From: Ramlibacter paludis
GTDB taxonomy: Bacteria; Pseudomonadota; Gammaproteobacteria; Burkholderiales; Burkholderiaceae_C
Assembly: GCF_022012305.1 (NCBI RefSeq)
Contig: NZ_JAKLTM010000002.1
Location: 496,001-560,000 of the forward strand
Direction: 5' to 3'
Length of the DNA: 64,000 nucleotides
The translations under genes and the position numbers were made by a program. This document shows, piece after piece, positions 37,915 to 45,843 of this stretch; within the stretch, counting starts at the first letter, position 1, and every line of letters begins with the position of its first letter. A model generated the notes under the pieces. The model worked only from the letters and a program-made list of their open reading frames with translations. It was not told the origin of the DNA and did no database searches.

Positions 37915-40295
37915 GAAATGTCCTCCACGAGCTCCAGCTTCGCGACAATCCGCCTGGACGCTTGTCGCATCAGAGCAGGGGCACGTTCAGACTCGGCGAC
38001 TTTCTTGTGAGAATCAAAGCAGCCACGCAGGTAGCGCTGGTGCGGCGTGAAGCGCAGAATTTTCGAGCACCCGCTGCAGGTCCCGGGGCTGGCGCGCTCC
38101 GTGCGCGGCGTCCCCGAGTCCTTGTTGCAGTCGGAACCACTCTCCTCGCCCGATGCTGTGGAGAAGCAGTAGCCCCAGAGAAAGGCTTCGATGTTCGCGC
38201 CAGACCGCTCCAGGAGGCGCCCGATGCGCGGAGCAGCTTTCTCTGCTGTCATCACATGGGTGAATCGCGCCATGCGCGCACAGAGGCGCTCGGCTGCCTT
38301 CAGCAGCCGCGGACGGCCGGCGAACTTGAGCTCACCCAGTGCTGCCCTGGACAGGATGAGGGCTGCTCGTTCGCGGTTGGCGACCGTGACGGGACGGCCG
38401 ACGCGCTTTTCCGTGCAATAGCGGCGCGTCTGTTTACGGTTCCAATGGCGCAGGTGGAAGGACAGGGCATCAATGTCCCCGTAGTCATAGGCCCACACGT
38501 ACATCACCGCGAAGAAACGCCTGAACTGGTGGGGCGCGAAGCACCACCTCGTTCCATCCTCCAGGGGCGGCACATCCACGAAAAAGCCGAAGTTGCGCAG
38601 GTCGTTGCGGATGGAAGTGATTGGCTCGCCCTTCGAGTTGACGCCGCGCACCTCGCCGCTGCCAGGCACTTTCACCTGCAGCAGGAAGTCCGTGCCACTC
38701 GCGGCGCGAGCCGACTTGCTCAAGCGCTCCAGCACCCGCACCGCCTTAACGACCAGGTCCGGGACCGGGATGTACGTGTAGTCCTGCAGGGTCTTGTGAA
38801 TGAAAACTCGCAGCCAGTACTTCCCCGACTTGTCTTTCTCGATGCACCCGGCCTTCAGGCACCTGATTTCAGAAGCCCTGCGTGCCGTGAAGGCTGCAAC
38901 GATGACAACGCAGGCGGTCTGCAGGAACACGAGAGCCGTGCGAAGACTCAGCCCGGAGCGCACTGCCACGCTTGCTTCCGCAAGGTCCGCCAGAGCATCC
39001 TCAGGTCTGGCTCTGCCTCGATGGATGATGGGGAAGGGAGACGCAGGGCCCTCCAGCTTGGGGGGGCGCGCCCGCACAATTTTGAGCAGGTCCCTTCGGT
39101 CCACCCCCTCATGTTTCTCGACCCACTTCATCAAGGCGAGTAGCGGCCGCGCGTAATCCATCACCCACCTTGCGGACCGCTCAATGAGAGTGATGGCCAC
39201 CTTTACAGGCACAGTCGGGGTGCGACCCACGCGGCCCAATCCCAGCGACTTGATTTCAGCAGACAGGTCTCGGTGCCTGAACGGATGAAAGCAGATGTGG
39301 TCATCAAGGAACCGCCGGTGTGTGTACAGCAAGAGAAGCGGCAGCAACAGGTTGCTGACGCGCTGGGGGTTGACCAAGCCGTTACGCTTGCCGGCATTCT
39401 GATTCGGCGCGCCTTTGCCACGTGGCATGTCACCGACTTGCGCGGCAGCTCCAGCCTCCGCCTCAACCTTCTCCGCTTCTTCCTCCTCCTCCTCGTCCTC
39501 TTCTCTGTCTTCTTCCGCCAAAGCTTGCGTAACGGCCGCGTCGGCTTCAGAGCCTTCATCGTTCGCTGCCGGTGCGCTCAGCCCGGCGATGGATTCTGTG
39601 GCATCCTTCAGCGCCCTCGCGCGCTGCTTGGGGTCGCTGTAGAAACCGCACGCTACTTCCAGCTTCGAGAGGGCGTCCGCGATTTCGGACGTGATGTGCT
39701 GGGACCCTCCAAGTTGGTCGACGAACTCGCGCCGATTCAGCCTCACCTGAGAGTTAGCGGTGCGCCAAGGGAAGCAGTCAAGGCTTTTCGCAAGCCGCTC
39801 CTCCTGAGAATCCTCAGGGCTGAAGCCTGCCCTAGCCACCTTCTGCTCGATAAGACGCTGCAGCCGGCCTCGTGAATTCAGCAGCGCATGCGCACCTCTC
39901 ACTGCGCCAGCCTTGAACTCCTCGACGTGCCTCATCTCGAGCTCTTCGAACTTTTCGATGTGCCTAGAGAGCATCCAGTAAATGAGCGTGAAGAGGCTCT
40001 GAGCGAGTGTGTACTGCGTCAGCGCGCCTCTTGCAGTGGCGAAGGGGCCTGTGCGGATGCCATAGACCAAGCGTTTGGCCGACTCAAGCAAGTGGCGATA
40101 CTCGCCCAGCCTGCCAAACTCCCCCAGCGGAGCGTCCCAGTGGATGGTTATTGTCCGAGCGTCTCCAACGTCAAAGAGCTCCCAAATGAGGCTCCCGTAG
40201 TCAGAGAGCAGCCACTTCGGTTTGCGGCCTTTCTGGCGCGTGAGGGCAGCGGGAATTGCATCGCCGAAGGTGTGTTTTTGAAGTGCTTGTCCCAT
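37911..40295 (-). CDS. Large tyrosine recombinase, second of the set
   Basis: 794 residues. The C-terminal half holds the catalytic domain: Arg in FTARRASEIRCLKAG (about 475), the HxxR box in APHQFRRFFAVMYVW (about 587), and RHWNRKQTRRYC with the candidate nucleophile Tyr near 625. An acidic low-complexity stretch (EEDREEDEEEEEEAEKVEAE) lies around residues 255-285, and a late Cys-rich segment (SPGTCSGCSKILRF ... RGCFDSHK) suggests a zinc site. Large recombinases of this size act beside smaller partners in Tn554-like and recombinase-in-trio elements. It follows the first recombinase gene by 9 bases. Confidence 0.87.
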   Translation of the reverse strand: MGQALQKHTFGDAIPAALTRQKGRKPKWLLSDYGSLIWELFDVGDARTITIHWDAPLGEFGRLGEYRHLLESAKRLVYGIRTGPFATARGALTQYTLAQSLFTLIYWMLSRHIEKFEELEMRHVEEFKAGAVRGAHALLNSRGRLQRLIEQKVARAGFSPEDSQEERLAKSLDCFPWRTANSQVRLNRREFVDQLGGSQHITSEIADALSKLEVACGFYSDPKQRARALKDATESIAGLSAPAANDEGSEADAAVTQALAEEDREEDEEEEEEAEKVEAEAGAAAQVGDMPRGKGAPNQNAGKRNGLVNPQRVSNLLLPLLLLYTHRRFLDDHICFHPFRHRDLSAEIKSLGLGRVGRTPTVPVKVAITLIERSARWVMDYARPLLALMKWVEKHEGVDRRDLLKIVRARPPKLEGPASPFPIIHRGRARPEDALADLAEASVAVRSGLSLRTALVFLQTACVVIVAAFTARRASEIRCLKAGCIEKDKSGKYWLRVFIHKTLQDYTYIPVPDLVVKAVRVLERLSKSARAASGTDFLLQVKVPGSGEVRGVNSKGEPITSIRNDLRNFGFFVDVPPLEDGTRWCFAPHQFRRFFAVMYVWAYDYGDIDALSFHLRHWNRKQTRRYCTEKRVGRPVTVANRERAALILSRAALGELKFAGRPRLLKAAERLCARMARFTHVMTAEKAAPRIGRLLERSGANIEAFLWGYCFSTASGEESGSDCNKDSGTPRTERASPGTCSGCSKILRFTPHQRYLRGCFDSHKKVAESERAPALMRQASRRIVAKLELVEDIS

Positions 40296-40304
40296 TGCGG
40301 CTTC

Positions 40305-41960
40305 TCAGTAAAGGGGGAACGGCTCGTACTCGTCCTGGCGCTTGGCGACGAGGTCTCTGGCTTGTGCAACGATGTCCGCGGTATCGCCTGTGGCGAGCTT
40401 CCGAAGCGCAACCTCGGTGAAGGCCAAAGTTGGCAGCCAACACTGCTCCCAGGCGTAGATGTCCTCTCCGGCGAGTTCATTCTGTTGACGATTGAGGTGC
40501 TGGTTCAGGTAGAGCAGGTCGGCCACGTTTTCAATAGTCGCGACGACCCAGTACACGCGGTTGTCTTCCGACGCTTCAGCAGATTCAGTTGCCTTCTGGA
40601 CTCCAGCCATGGGGTCGAGACTCGCAATTCCGAGCCCTGTTCGCGCGCCTTCTGAGACCAGCCAGTCGAAGACCTGCTGGGACATCCCAAGCTTCACCGC
40701 AGCCTTGTCGATGGTGACCACGGCCATCGCCTGCAGCCGGTCCACATACTCCCGAATCATCTCGCTCCAGAGCAGCTCGTTGGTCCACTTTCCTGTGTAG
40801 TGGTCCAGCGTGGTTTCGTCATCCTCGTGGTCGGCACGCTCCTTGGCAGCCTGCAGCCCTGCCGGGTGGTGGTGGTGAACCGCCATGAGCACCGACACGC
40901 GGATGGACGAAGCGGTGAAGCGAAACTGCAGCCGCTCCCAGTGGCGCAGGACGAACTTATCTACTTGCTCCGCCAGCCGGTAGGCCTTGGCTGCACCTAC
41001 GACGCCGCCGGTGTCCCACGTCAGGAGCAACCGACCAGCAACTTCATCGGTCGCCATCTCGCGCATCGCTGCCGACACCTGGATGTACTCCTGCAACCCC
41101 TGTATGGACGACAGCTTCTGGCCAGGCTCCGGCTCGATGTTGAGATAGTCTCGGATTTGCTTGCCGCCAGCCCTTCGCTTGGGACCAAACTTCACAAGCT
41201 GCTGGCCCTTGCTGTCCAACTCCCCGAAGCAACTGAACGGGGTCTCGCGCACAACCTCGACGTTGGCGCCGGAATCGACCAGGAGCATCAGATACAGGCC
41301 CGTGACGAACCGGATATGGGGGTGCAGATACGCTTGCAGCGTCGGTCGTCCTCCATACCTCTTGGTAAGCCAGTCATGCCGGCCAGTGTTGCTTCCCACG
41401 CCTAACACTCGGCCGCCGTTCTCAGCGAACATGAACTTGACGGCGTTGGCCAACGCGACTTCAGGTGTTGAGAGAGTGAACAGCTGGTTGAAGCTCCTTT
41501 GCCTCTCGCCAGCCGTGGTGCTGAGTTCATCGAAGTGCGCGAGGATTTCTGCCGGCGTAAGCCCTTGCGAGGCAACCAGGACCTGCCCTTTGCGCCAGTG
41601 GTCTCTCCATGCCAAGCAGTCCGCCTCGGCGCACTCGCGAATGGCCGCAAGGCGTCGGTCGTTGAGCTCGATGGCTGCCTTTGCGAGCTCGGACGACGTC
41701 ATTGCCGCCACGGCTTTGGCTCCGACGTCCTGACACAGCGCCTGGATGAACTGCCTGGCCTGGGGTTTGTCCGACTTCTCGAACTTAGTGACCAAGCTTT
41801 TGACGGCCCCCTCCACCAACTCTGGCGTGAACAGTTGGGCGAGCGACTTCCTCGGTGCGGCCAGAGCTTGTCGATGCGAGCCTTTGAAGCCTGGTAGGTC
41901 TACGGAAACCACAAGGTCGTTCTGCGCTAGATGCATCCAAATCTTGCGCGCCCTCAACAC
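40305..41960 (-). CDS. Large tyrosine recombinase, first of the set: C-terminal part after a frameshift
   Basis: 551 residues in its own frame, beginning at a GTG inside the end of the upstream frame. The catalytic-domain traces are TASSIRVSVLMAVHHHHP (box II with Arg) and ADHEDDETTLDHYTGKW (His and candidate Tyr), as in tyrosine recombinases, but the first catalytic Arg is not evident, so it may be a structural or degenerate partner. The frame is open upstream of its GTG and reads DRKLATADNEVLRARKIWMH continuously from the nine-G run at 41,990-41,998. This shows that it and the 41,954-42,832 frame are two halves of one gene of about 843 codons. Confidence 0.8.
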   Translation of the reverse strand: MLRARKIWMHLAQNDLVVSVDLPGFKGSHRQALAAPRKSLAQLFTPELVEGAVKSLVTKFEKSDKPQARQFIQALCQDVGAKAVAAMTSSELAKAAIELNDRRLAAIRECAEADCLAWRDHWRKGQVLVASQGLTPAEILAHFDELSTTAGERQRSFNQLFTLSTPEVALANAVKFMFAENGGRVLGVGSNTGRHDWLTKRYGGRPTLQAYLHPHIRFVTGLYLMLLVDSGANVEVVRETPFSCFGELDSKGQQLVKFGPKRRAGGKQIRDYLNIEPEPGQKLSSIQGLQEYIQVSAAMREMATDEVAGRLLLTWDTGGVVGAAKAYRLAEQVDKFVLRHWERLQFRFTASSIRVSVLMAVHHHHPAGLQAAKERADHEDDETTLDHYTGKWTNELLWSEMIREYVDRLQAMAVVTIDKAAVKLGMSQQVFDWLVSEGARTGLGIASLDPMAGVQKATESAEASEDNRVYWVVATIENVADLLYLNQHLNRQQNELAGEDIYAWEQCWLPTLAFTEVALRKLATGDTADIVAQARDLVAKRQDEYEPFPLY

Positions 41961-42832
41961 CTCGTTGTCCGCCGTCGCCAGTTTCCGGTCCCCCCCCCGC
42001 GCGCGCCCTTCTCACGCTCAAGCTCACGCCATTCGTGGAGCAGCGCCTCCCACTCGTCCTGCGAGATTGCATCCGCGGGGCCGCTACTTAACTGGGAAAA
42101 GAGGCTGGCATGACGCCCGCTCTCTTTCTCCTGAAGCATGTACGCAAGGAGCTTGCGAGCTGTCTCGCGGTAGTCCTCAATCGTGTCTTCGACTCCGGCA
42201 TCTGCCGCCAGCTCCGATGCGAGCTTGACGTAGCCCTCCACGAAGGGCTCACCCAGGGCGAGGTAGGGGCGCCCGTCCAGCACACTTCGTCCAGTCAGGC
42301 CGACATAGCGTGGAAGCGGCAGTGCAGGGTCCGGCTTCTTACCGCTGCGCCGCTGCTTCTTTGGTTTGCGTGCCATAAGGGCACCGAGTGACACCCCAGG
42401 CGGAATAACACCGCGGGCGGCAAGTAACCGCACGACAAAGTCGCGGAACGCGAATTGCACCGTACCCCTGGTGAAACCACGACTTTTGGCGACCCAGGCC
42501 TTGTACTCCTCGGTGAACGCTGTCCACTGCGCCCCGGTCCCCTGCCAAGCCCAACCAGGTGTAGCTGCCGTCTCGCGCTGCACGAAATCGCGCATCTGCT
42601 CCATCACTTCACAGAACGGCCGCACCCACCGGTGCAGCCAATCAGGCGTGCGGATGCCGGCCTCTTTGGTGCGAATCACCGCGCAGCCGGCCAGCAGGAA
42701 GTCATCCCCCAGCACTGCCGCACAGCATCGGACCTCGTACGTGCCCATGTGCGTCTTCGCAAGCAACAGCGGGTCACACGCTTCGCGCAGCACGCGCTCC
42801 TGATACACACGAGAGCTTACCGAGCCACCCAT
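41954..42832 (-). CDS. Large tyrosine recombinase, first of the set: N-terminal part before the frameshift
   Basis: 292 residues in this frame. MGGSVSSRVYQERVLREACD starts the protein; residues from about 100 to 280 are helical and rich in charge (YVKLASELAADAGVEDTIED; EWEALLHEWRELEREKGARG). The last 14 residues after ARGGG are out of character, because a run of nine G (minus strand) shifts the frame. With one more G the reading continues GGGDRKLATADNE into the downstream frame. It could be a sequencing or assembly error, a decayed gene or a phase-variable switch. The start ATG follows the KfrA-like gene by about 185 bases. Confidence 0.75.
   Translation of the reverse strand: MGGSVSSRVYQERVLREACDPLLLAKTHMGTYEVRCCAAVLGDDFLLAGCAVIRTKEAGIRTPDWLHRWVRPFCEVMEQMRDFVQRETAATPGWAWQGTGAQWTAFTEEYKAWVAKSRGFTRGTVQFAFRDFVVRLLAARGVIPPGVSLGALMARKPKKQRRSGKKPDPALPLPRYVGLTGRSVLDGRPYLALGEPFVEGYVKLASELAADAGVEDTIEDYRETARKLLAYMLQEKESGRHASLFSQLSSGPADAISQDEWEALLHEWRELEREKGARGGGTGNWRRRTTRC
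41990..41998. repeat. Homopolymer of nine C (G on the coding strand) at the frameshift
   Basis: A run of nine C on the plus strand, within the coding sequence of the first large recombinase. A length of ten (or seven) would join the two frames in one continuous gene. Confidence 0.85.
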
Positions 42833-42861
42833 GTCACAACCCGCTAACCGTTCGCATCGCC

Positions 42862-43075
42862 ATGTCAGAAAGCATCACCCCCTCTTCACCGACTGAATTG
42901 GTCAGACTGAGTTCTTGCGCAAACGGCTGGTCATTGACGTTGCCGCGAAGCCGAACGTCGGCGCCAATCCGGACGTCTTCTTCTACCAGCGTGCCGACGG
43001 CGAGATGGTCCAAAGCATCACTTGGCATCAGTCGCCTGAAGACCCGGCGTGTTGTCCAAGACTTTCCGCAACAGC
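42862..43075 (+). pseudogene. Possible broken small plus-strand gene
   Basis: A frame opens at ATG 42,862 (MSESITPSSPTELV) and a second, one base shifted, reads FLRKRLVIDVAAKPNVGANP then DVFFYQRADGEMVQSITWHQ up to about 43,040. Both halves look like real protein and join if one base is removed near 42,905. No family is recognised. It lies opposite to the gap between the KfrA-like and recombinase genes, so the evidence is only compositional. Confidence 0.3.
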
Positions 43076-43914
43076 TGCTGGCCGGTAACTTCTGCGCGGG
43101 TCCGCGCATCCTGTGCATCCTTTAGACGCTCAGCCAAGCCGATTCGCTGCGCCTCCGAGGCGGCTAGCCTGCCTCTCGTTTCCTCCAATTCGGTGTGCAG
43201 CTTCTCCACCTTGGCTGCCGCGTGCTCGAGGCGGCCTTCGATTTGTCGCCCGGCATCAGCTCGCGAGTGCAGCGCGATGCATTCGTGCGTCTTGGCTTCC
43301 AGCTGCTGCCTGAGCTCCGCTTCCACACGAAGGGCGTCGGCGACCTCGTTTCTAGTCCGCTCTCCAAGTGCCTCTAGCCGGCCGGCGCGTTCCTCTAACT
43401 CCCGGAGCTGGTCTCTGGCTATCGCAAGAGCCTGCCTGGCGCTTTTTGCTTCCGAGTGGACGGCATCCAGCTGCTTGGCAAGCGACTCGTTCTGGGAGCG
43501 AAGCGCTTCGGTGATGCCGGACTGCTCTACCGCCGAGACTTGCAATGCCGCAACTCGCGATTCGGCCTCGGCCTTCGCAGCGCGGAATGCCTCGTTCTCC
43601 GCAACGACCACATCGAGCGAAGCTCCAAGGTCAGCTAGTTCTGCGGACAGCTGCGACGTGCGCTCTTGTACAACTCTCTCGATGTCGCGCGCCAGTTCCC
43701 GAAGAACAAGCGCCGACAACGGCGGTGTATCTCCAGGTTCCGCGGCTTTGCGAGTACGTTCAACCGCCCGGTAGTGCTCGCACAGTGTCGTGCGGGAGCC
43801 TCTGAAGGCTAGCTCCTCATGCACTTTTCGGGTGGAAATCGGCTTTCCTGCGGCTTCGAGATTCTCGTACGCTCCTTTGACTTCTTCGAATGTGAGCTGG
43901 CCGGGTCGGGTCAT
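43018..43914 (-). CDS. KfrA-like DNA-binding coiled-coil protein
   Basis: 298 residues. The N-terminal 50 residues (TRPGQLTFEEVKGAYENLEA; KPISTRKVHEELAFRGSRTT) match the KfrA N-terminal DNA-binding domain of plasmid proteins. The rest is almost all coiled coil, from LVLRELARDIERVVQERTSQ to the C-terminus. KfrA proteins bind operator sites upstream of their own gene and help organise or partition plasmids. Here it heads the recombinase operon, and the tandem CCGTAACG-type repeats 280 bases upstream could be its site. Confidence 0.85.
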   Translation of the reverse strand: MTRPGQLTFEEVKGAYENLEAAGKPISTRKVHEELAFRGSRTTLCEHYRAVERTRKAAEPGDTPPLSALVLRELARDIERVVQERTSQLSAELADLGASLDVVVAENEAFRAAKAEAESRVAALQVSAVEQSGITEALRSQNESLAKQLDAVHSEAKSARQALAIARDQLRELEERAGRLEALGERTRNEVADALRVEAELRQQLEAKTHECIALHSRADAGRQIEGRLEHAAAKVEKLHTELEETRGRLAASEAQRIGLAERLKDAQDARTRAEVTGQQLLRKVLDNTPGLQATDAK

Positions 43915-44552
43915 GCGCCGCGAGCATGACTGAACATGGCCGCTAGCGCCGGTTCCGGTTTAGCAGCTATCGGTTTTTCTTGCACAGTTCTCGAAATCTG
44001 TGTAAGCGAACCGGGCATCGGAGTCGGGAGCCGGGGCGCGTAGGAGCGAGCGCGGAAAGAGCGCGACGAGCGCGACTGAATTCTGGCCCAGACTCGTGCT
44101 TTCGAGGCACGCTCACCATAGCGCCTCCGATTCAGTGAGGTCCCAAGCGCCTGAGCCGGCAGCGTGTCATCCCTATTGCGCGATGTCGCATACCGTAACG
44201 CCGTAACGCCGTAACGCCGTACCACCGTAACACCGTACCATACCGTGCCGCGTACCACTACTGGTCGTCGCTGGTGAGCTGCTCGCTTCTAGGCCAACCG
44301 CCGCAGGCGCTGGGACCGAGCCGTGGCTCTCAGGAGTGGAGGCGGCGCTCGGCCGATGCTCCGGGATGGCGTCCGCGGAGGGCTCTCAACTTCATCTATC
44401 TCGGTCTACGTGGCGCCTGGTCCCAAGGACCTGGTCGTCCCCGCGTTTCTGAATTGGACCAGCTACTTTCCGTAGGGGCTCGTACTGCAAGAAGATGCTT
44501 GTCGGGAGCGTTCGGGCACTCCGGACGTTACAGATGACAGTTTCGGCTGGCA
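43915..44552. other. Non-coding control region of the recombinase operon
   Basis: About 640 bases between the divergent KfrA-like gene and the gene at 44,553. No convincing gene is seen. It contains the tandem GTAACGCCG repeats at 44,191-44,256 and A/T-richer stretches (for example around 43,970-43,990). It is the most likely place for promoters, operators, or an origin or transfer site of the element. Confidence 0.5.
44191..44256. repeat. Tandem CCGTAACG/CCGTACCA repeats
   Basis: The unit GTAACGCCG occurs three times in direct succession from about 44,193, and then degenerates into CCGTACCA, CCGTAACA, CCGTACCA and ACCGTGCCG. The spacing of 8-9 bases is near one helical turn. Iterated sites like this are typical of operators, iterons or partition sites rather than of coding sequence. 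Confidence 0.7.
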
Positions 44553-45167
44553 GTGGTTCGGGCTTCGGACTGGGAGGACGCAGAAACCTGGGCGAAGGTC
44601 TTTCCCCTCGCCGACAAATTCCTGACCGCAATCTTCTTCGACCAGTTCGCGCAGGTCGATGCGATTTGGGGGAACGACTTCTTCAGTCGCCTTGAACCTC
44701 GGCCAGTATTCGCGCTGGTAGCGCCCAAGAGAAGCGGTCCCGCGCGCCTCGAGAAGCCGGGGCGTCGACTTCTGCAGACCTCCTATGCGCTGCACCACTG
44801 GGCGCGGTACCGAACTTGGCCTGCTAAGCCGCCGCGCCCCGGGGAGCTGGCAGACGCCTTGGGCATGCGCCCGGAAGACGCTAGCAACTTGTTCGACGGC
44901 ACGACGAAGCTCAGTTTTCAGCACTTCGAAAACCGCTGGGGTCATTTCGCTACCCATTTCGGTCTCAAGCACGGCGTAACTTTTCCCGCGCCACTCGCTG
45001 CCGTTGCAATCTACTGGCAAAACACCCTGGTCTCAGTGACTCCTGAGCACAAGCTGAGGTCATTCATAATCTTGGACTCGGGCTACGACCAACTTTGGCG
45101 CTGGCGACGGGATGGCCTGGCCGCCCAAAGCACGGGGACCGAGCCCTGGGCGAGCTGGATGGGATGA
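44553..45167 (+). CDS. Uncharacterised island protein, 204 residues
   Basis: The protein looks real in composition: WEDAETWAKVFPLADKFLTA near the N-terminus, a helical centre with SYALHHWARYRTWPAKPP, ELADALGMRPEDASNLFDGT and a C-terminal part ending SWMG. The central part resembles a helix-turn-helix-like segment (ELADALGMRPEDASNLFDG), but no family is recognised. GTG 44,553 is the first start after a stop. Transcribed away from the repeat region. Confidence 0.6.
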   Translation: MVRASDWEDAETWAKVFPLADKFLTAIFFDQFAQVDAIWGNDFFSRLEPRPVFALVAPKRSGPARLEKPGRRLLQTSYALHHWARYRTWPAKPPRPGELADALGMRPEDASNLFDGTTKLSFQHFENRWGHFATHFGLKHGVTFPAPLAAVAIYWQNTLVSVTPEHKLRSFIILDSGYDQLWRWRRDGLAAQSTGTEPWASWMG

Positions 45168-45280
45168 TTAGTCCTGCTCTTGCTGGCGCTCCTCCCAGTC
45201 GTTTGGACGCCCCGTCTTCGCCCCGAGAGCGCCAGTACTCGTCGTTATTGGGGTTCAGCTGATTCGAGTGGCTGTCGTTG

Positions 45281-45685
45281 TCATGCTGTTCTTGCGCGGG
45301 GGTGCGGCTCATTTGGCAGACTTCCCGCGTGAGGCTTGCGCCAAGTGGCGCTGCATACGCCCGATGTAGCTTCCTTTAGGAACTGCGCCGCCGCCGTTGC
45401 GAGCAACGCCCCCTGCATGCGCTGCAAGTCTGTTTGGCTGAGAAGATGGCGCCCTGGCGCCCGAGGCTTGGTGGGAGACACTGATTCCGTGGTGAACATG
45501 GCCACGTCGGCCACAAACAGAAGTTGCAGGCGCCTCAGACATGCCGCTCCTCCAGGATTTTTCACTTTCGCGGCCGATGATTGCACGTGACTGGCATCTA
45601 GCGAAGCCGGCTGCCCGTCGTGCCCTCGAACAACAGCCCAATAACCATAGAGCCATCGTTCGCGACCTTTTTTGATGCACTGCAC
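45281..45685 (-). CDS. Doubtful small gene, possibly frameshifted
   Basis: 134 residues, QCIKKGRERWLYGYWAVVRG at the start. An overlapping frame to 45,804 (MHLGRELPIHEYLRASGWGS...) continues in a natural way if the A6 run near 45,674 is shifted by one base, which suggests a broken longer gene. No family recognised; the C-terminal third is poor in structure. Confidence 0.3.
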   Translation of the reverse strand: MQCIKKGRERWLYGYWAVVRGHDGQPASLDASHVQSSAAKVKNPGGAACLRRLQLLFVADVAMFTTESVSPTKPRAPGRHLLSQTDLQRMQGALLATAAAQFLKEATSGVCSATWRKPHAGSLPNEPHPRARTA

Positions 45686-45843
45686 CAGTTCAGAGTACGC
45701 TGAACAATCTCCTGCACGGCAACGAGCCGGGCCTCCGCTCTGCCAGACCCCCAGCCGCTGGCTCTTAGGTATTCGTGAATAGGGAGCTCTCGCCCAAGGT
45801 GCACCTTAGCTGAAGCTGCGACAATCGCGCCCTAGACAACCGC

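Noticed and set aside
44191..44256. CRISPR array
   Set aside because: Units of 8-9 bases in direct contact, no spacers and no cas genes.
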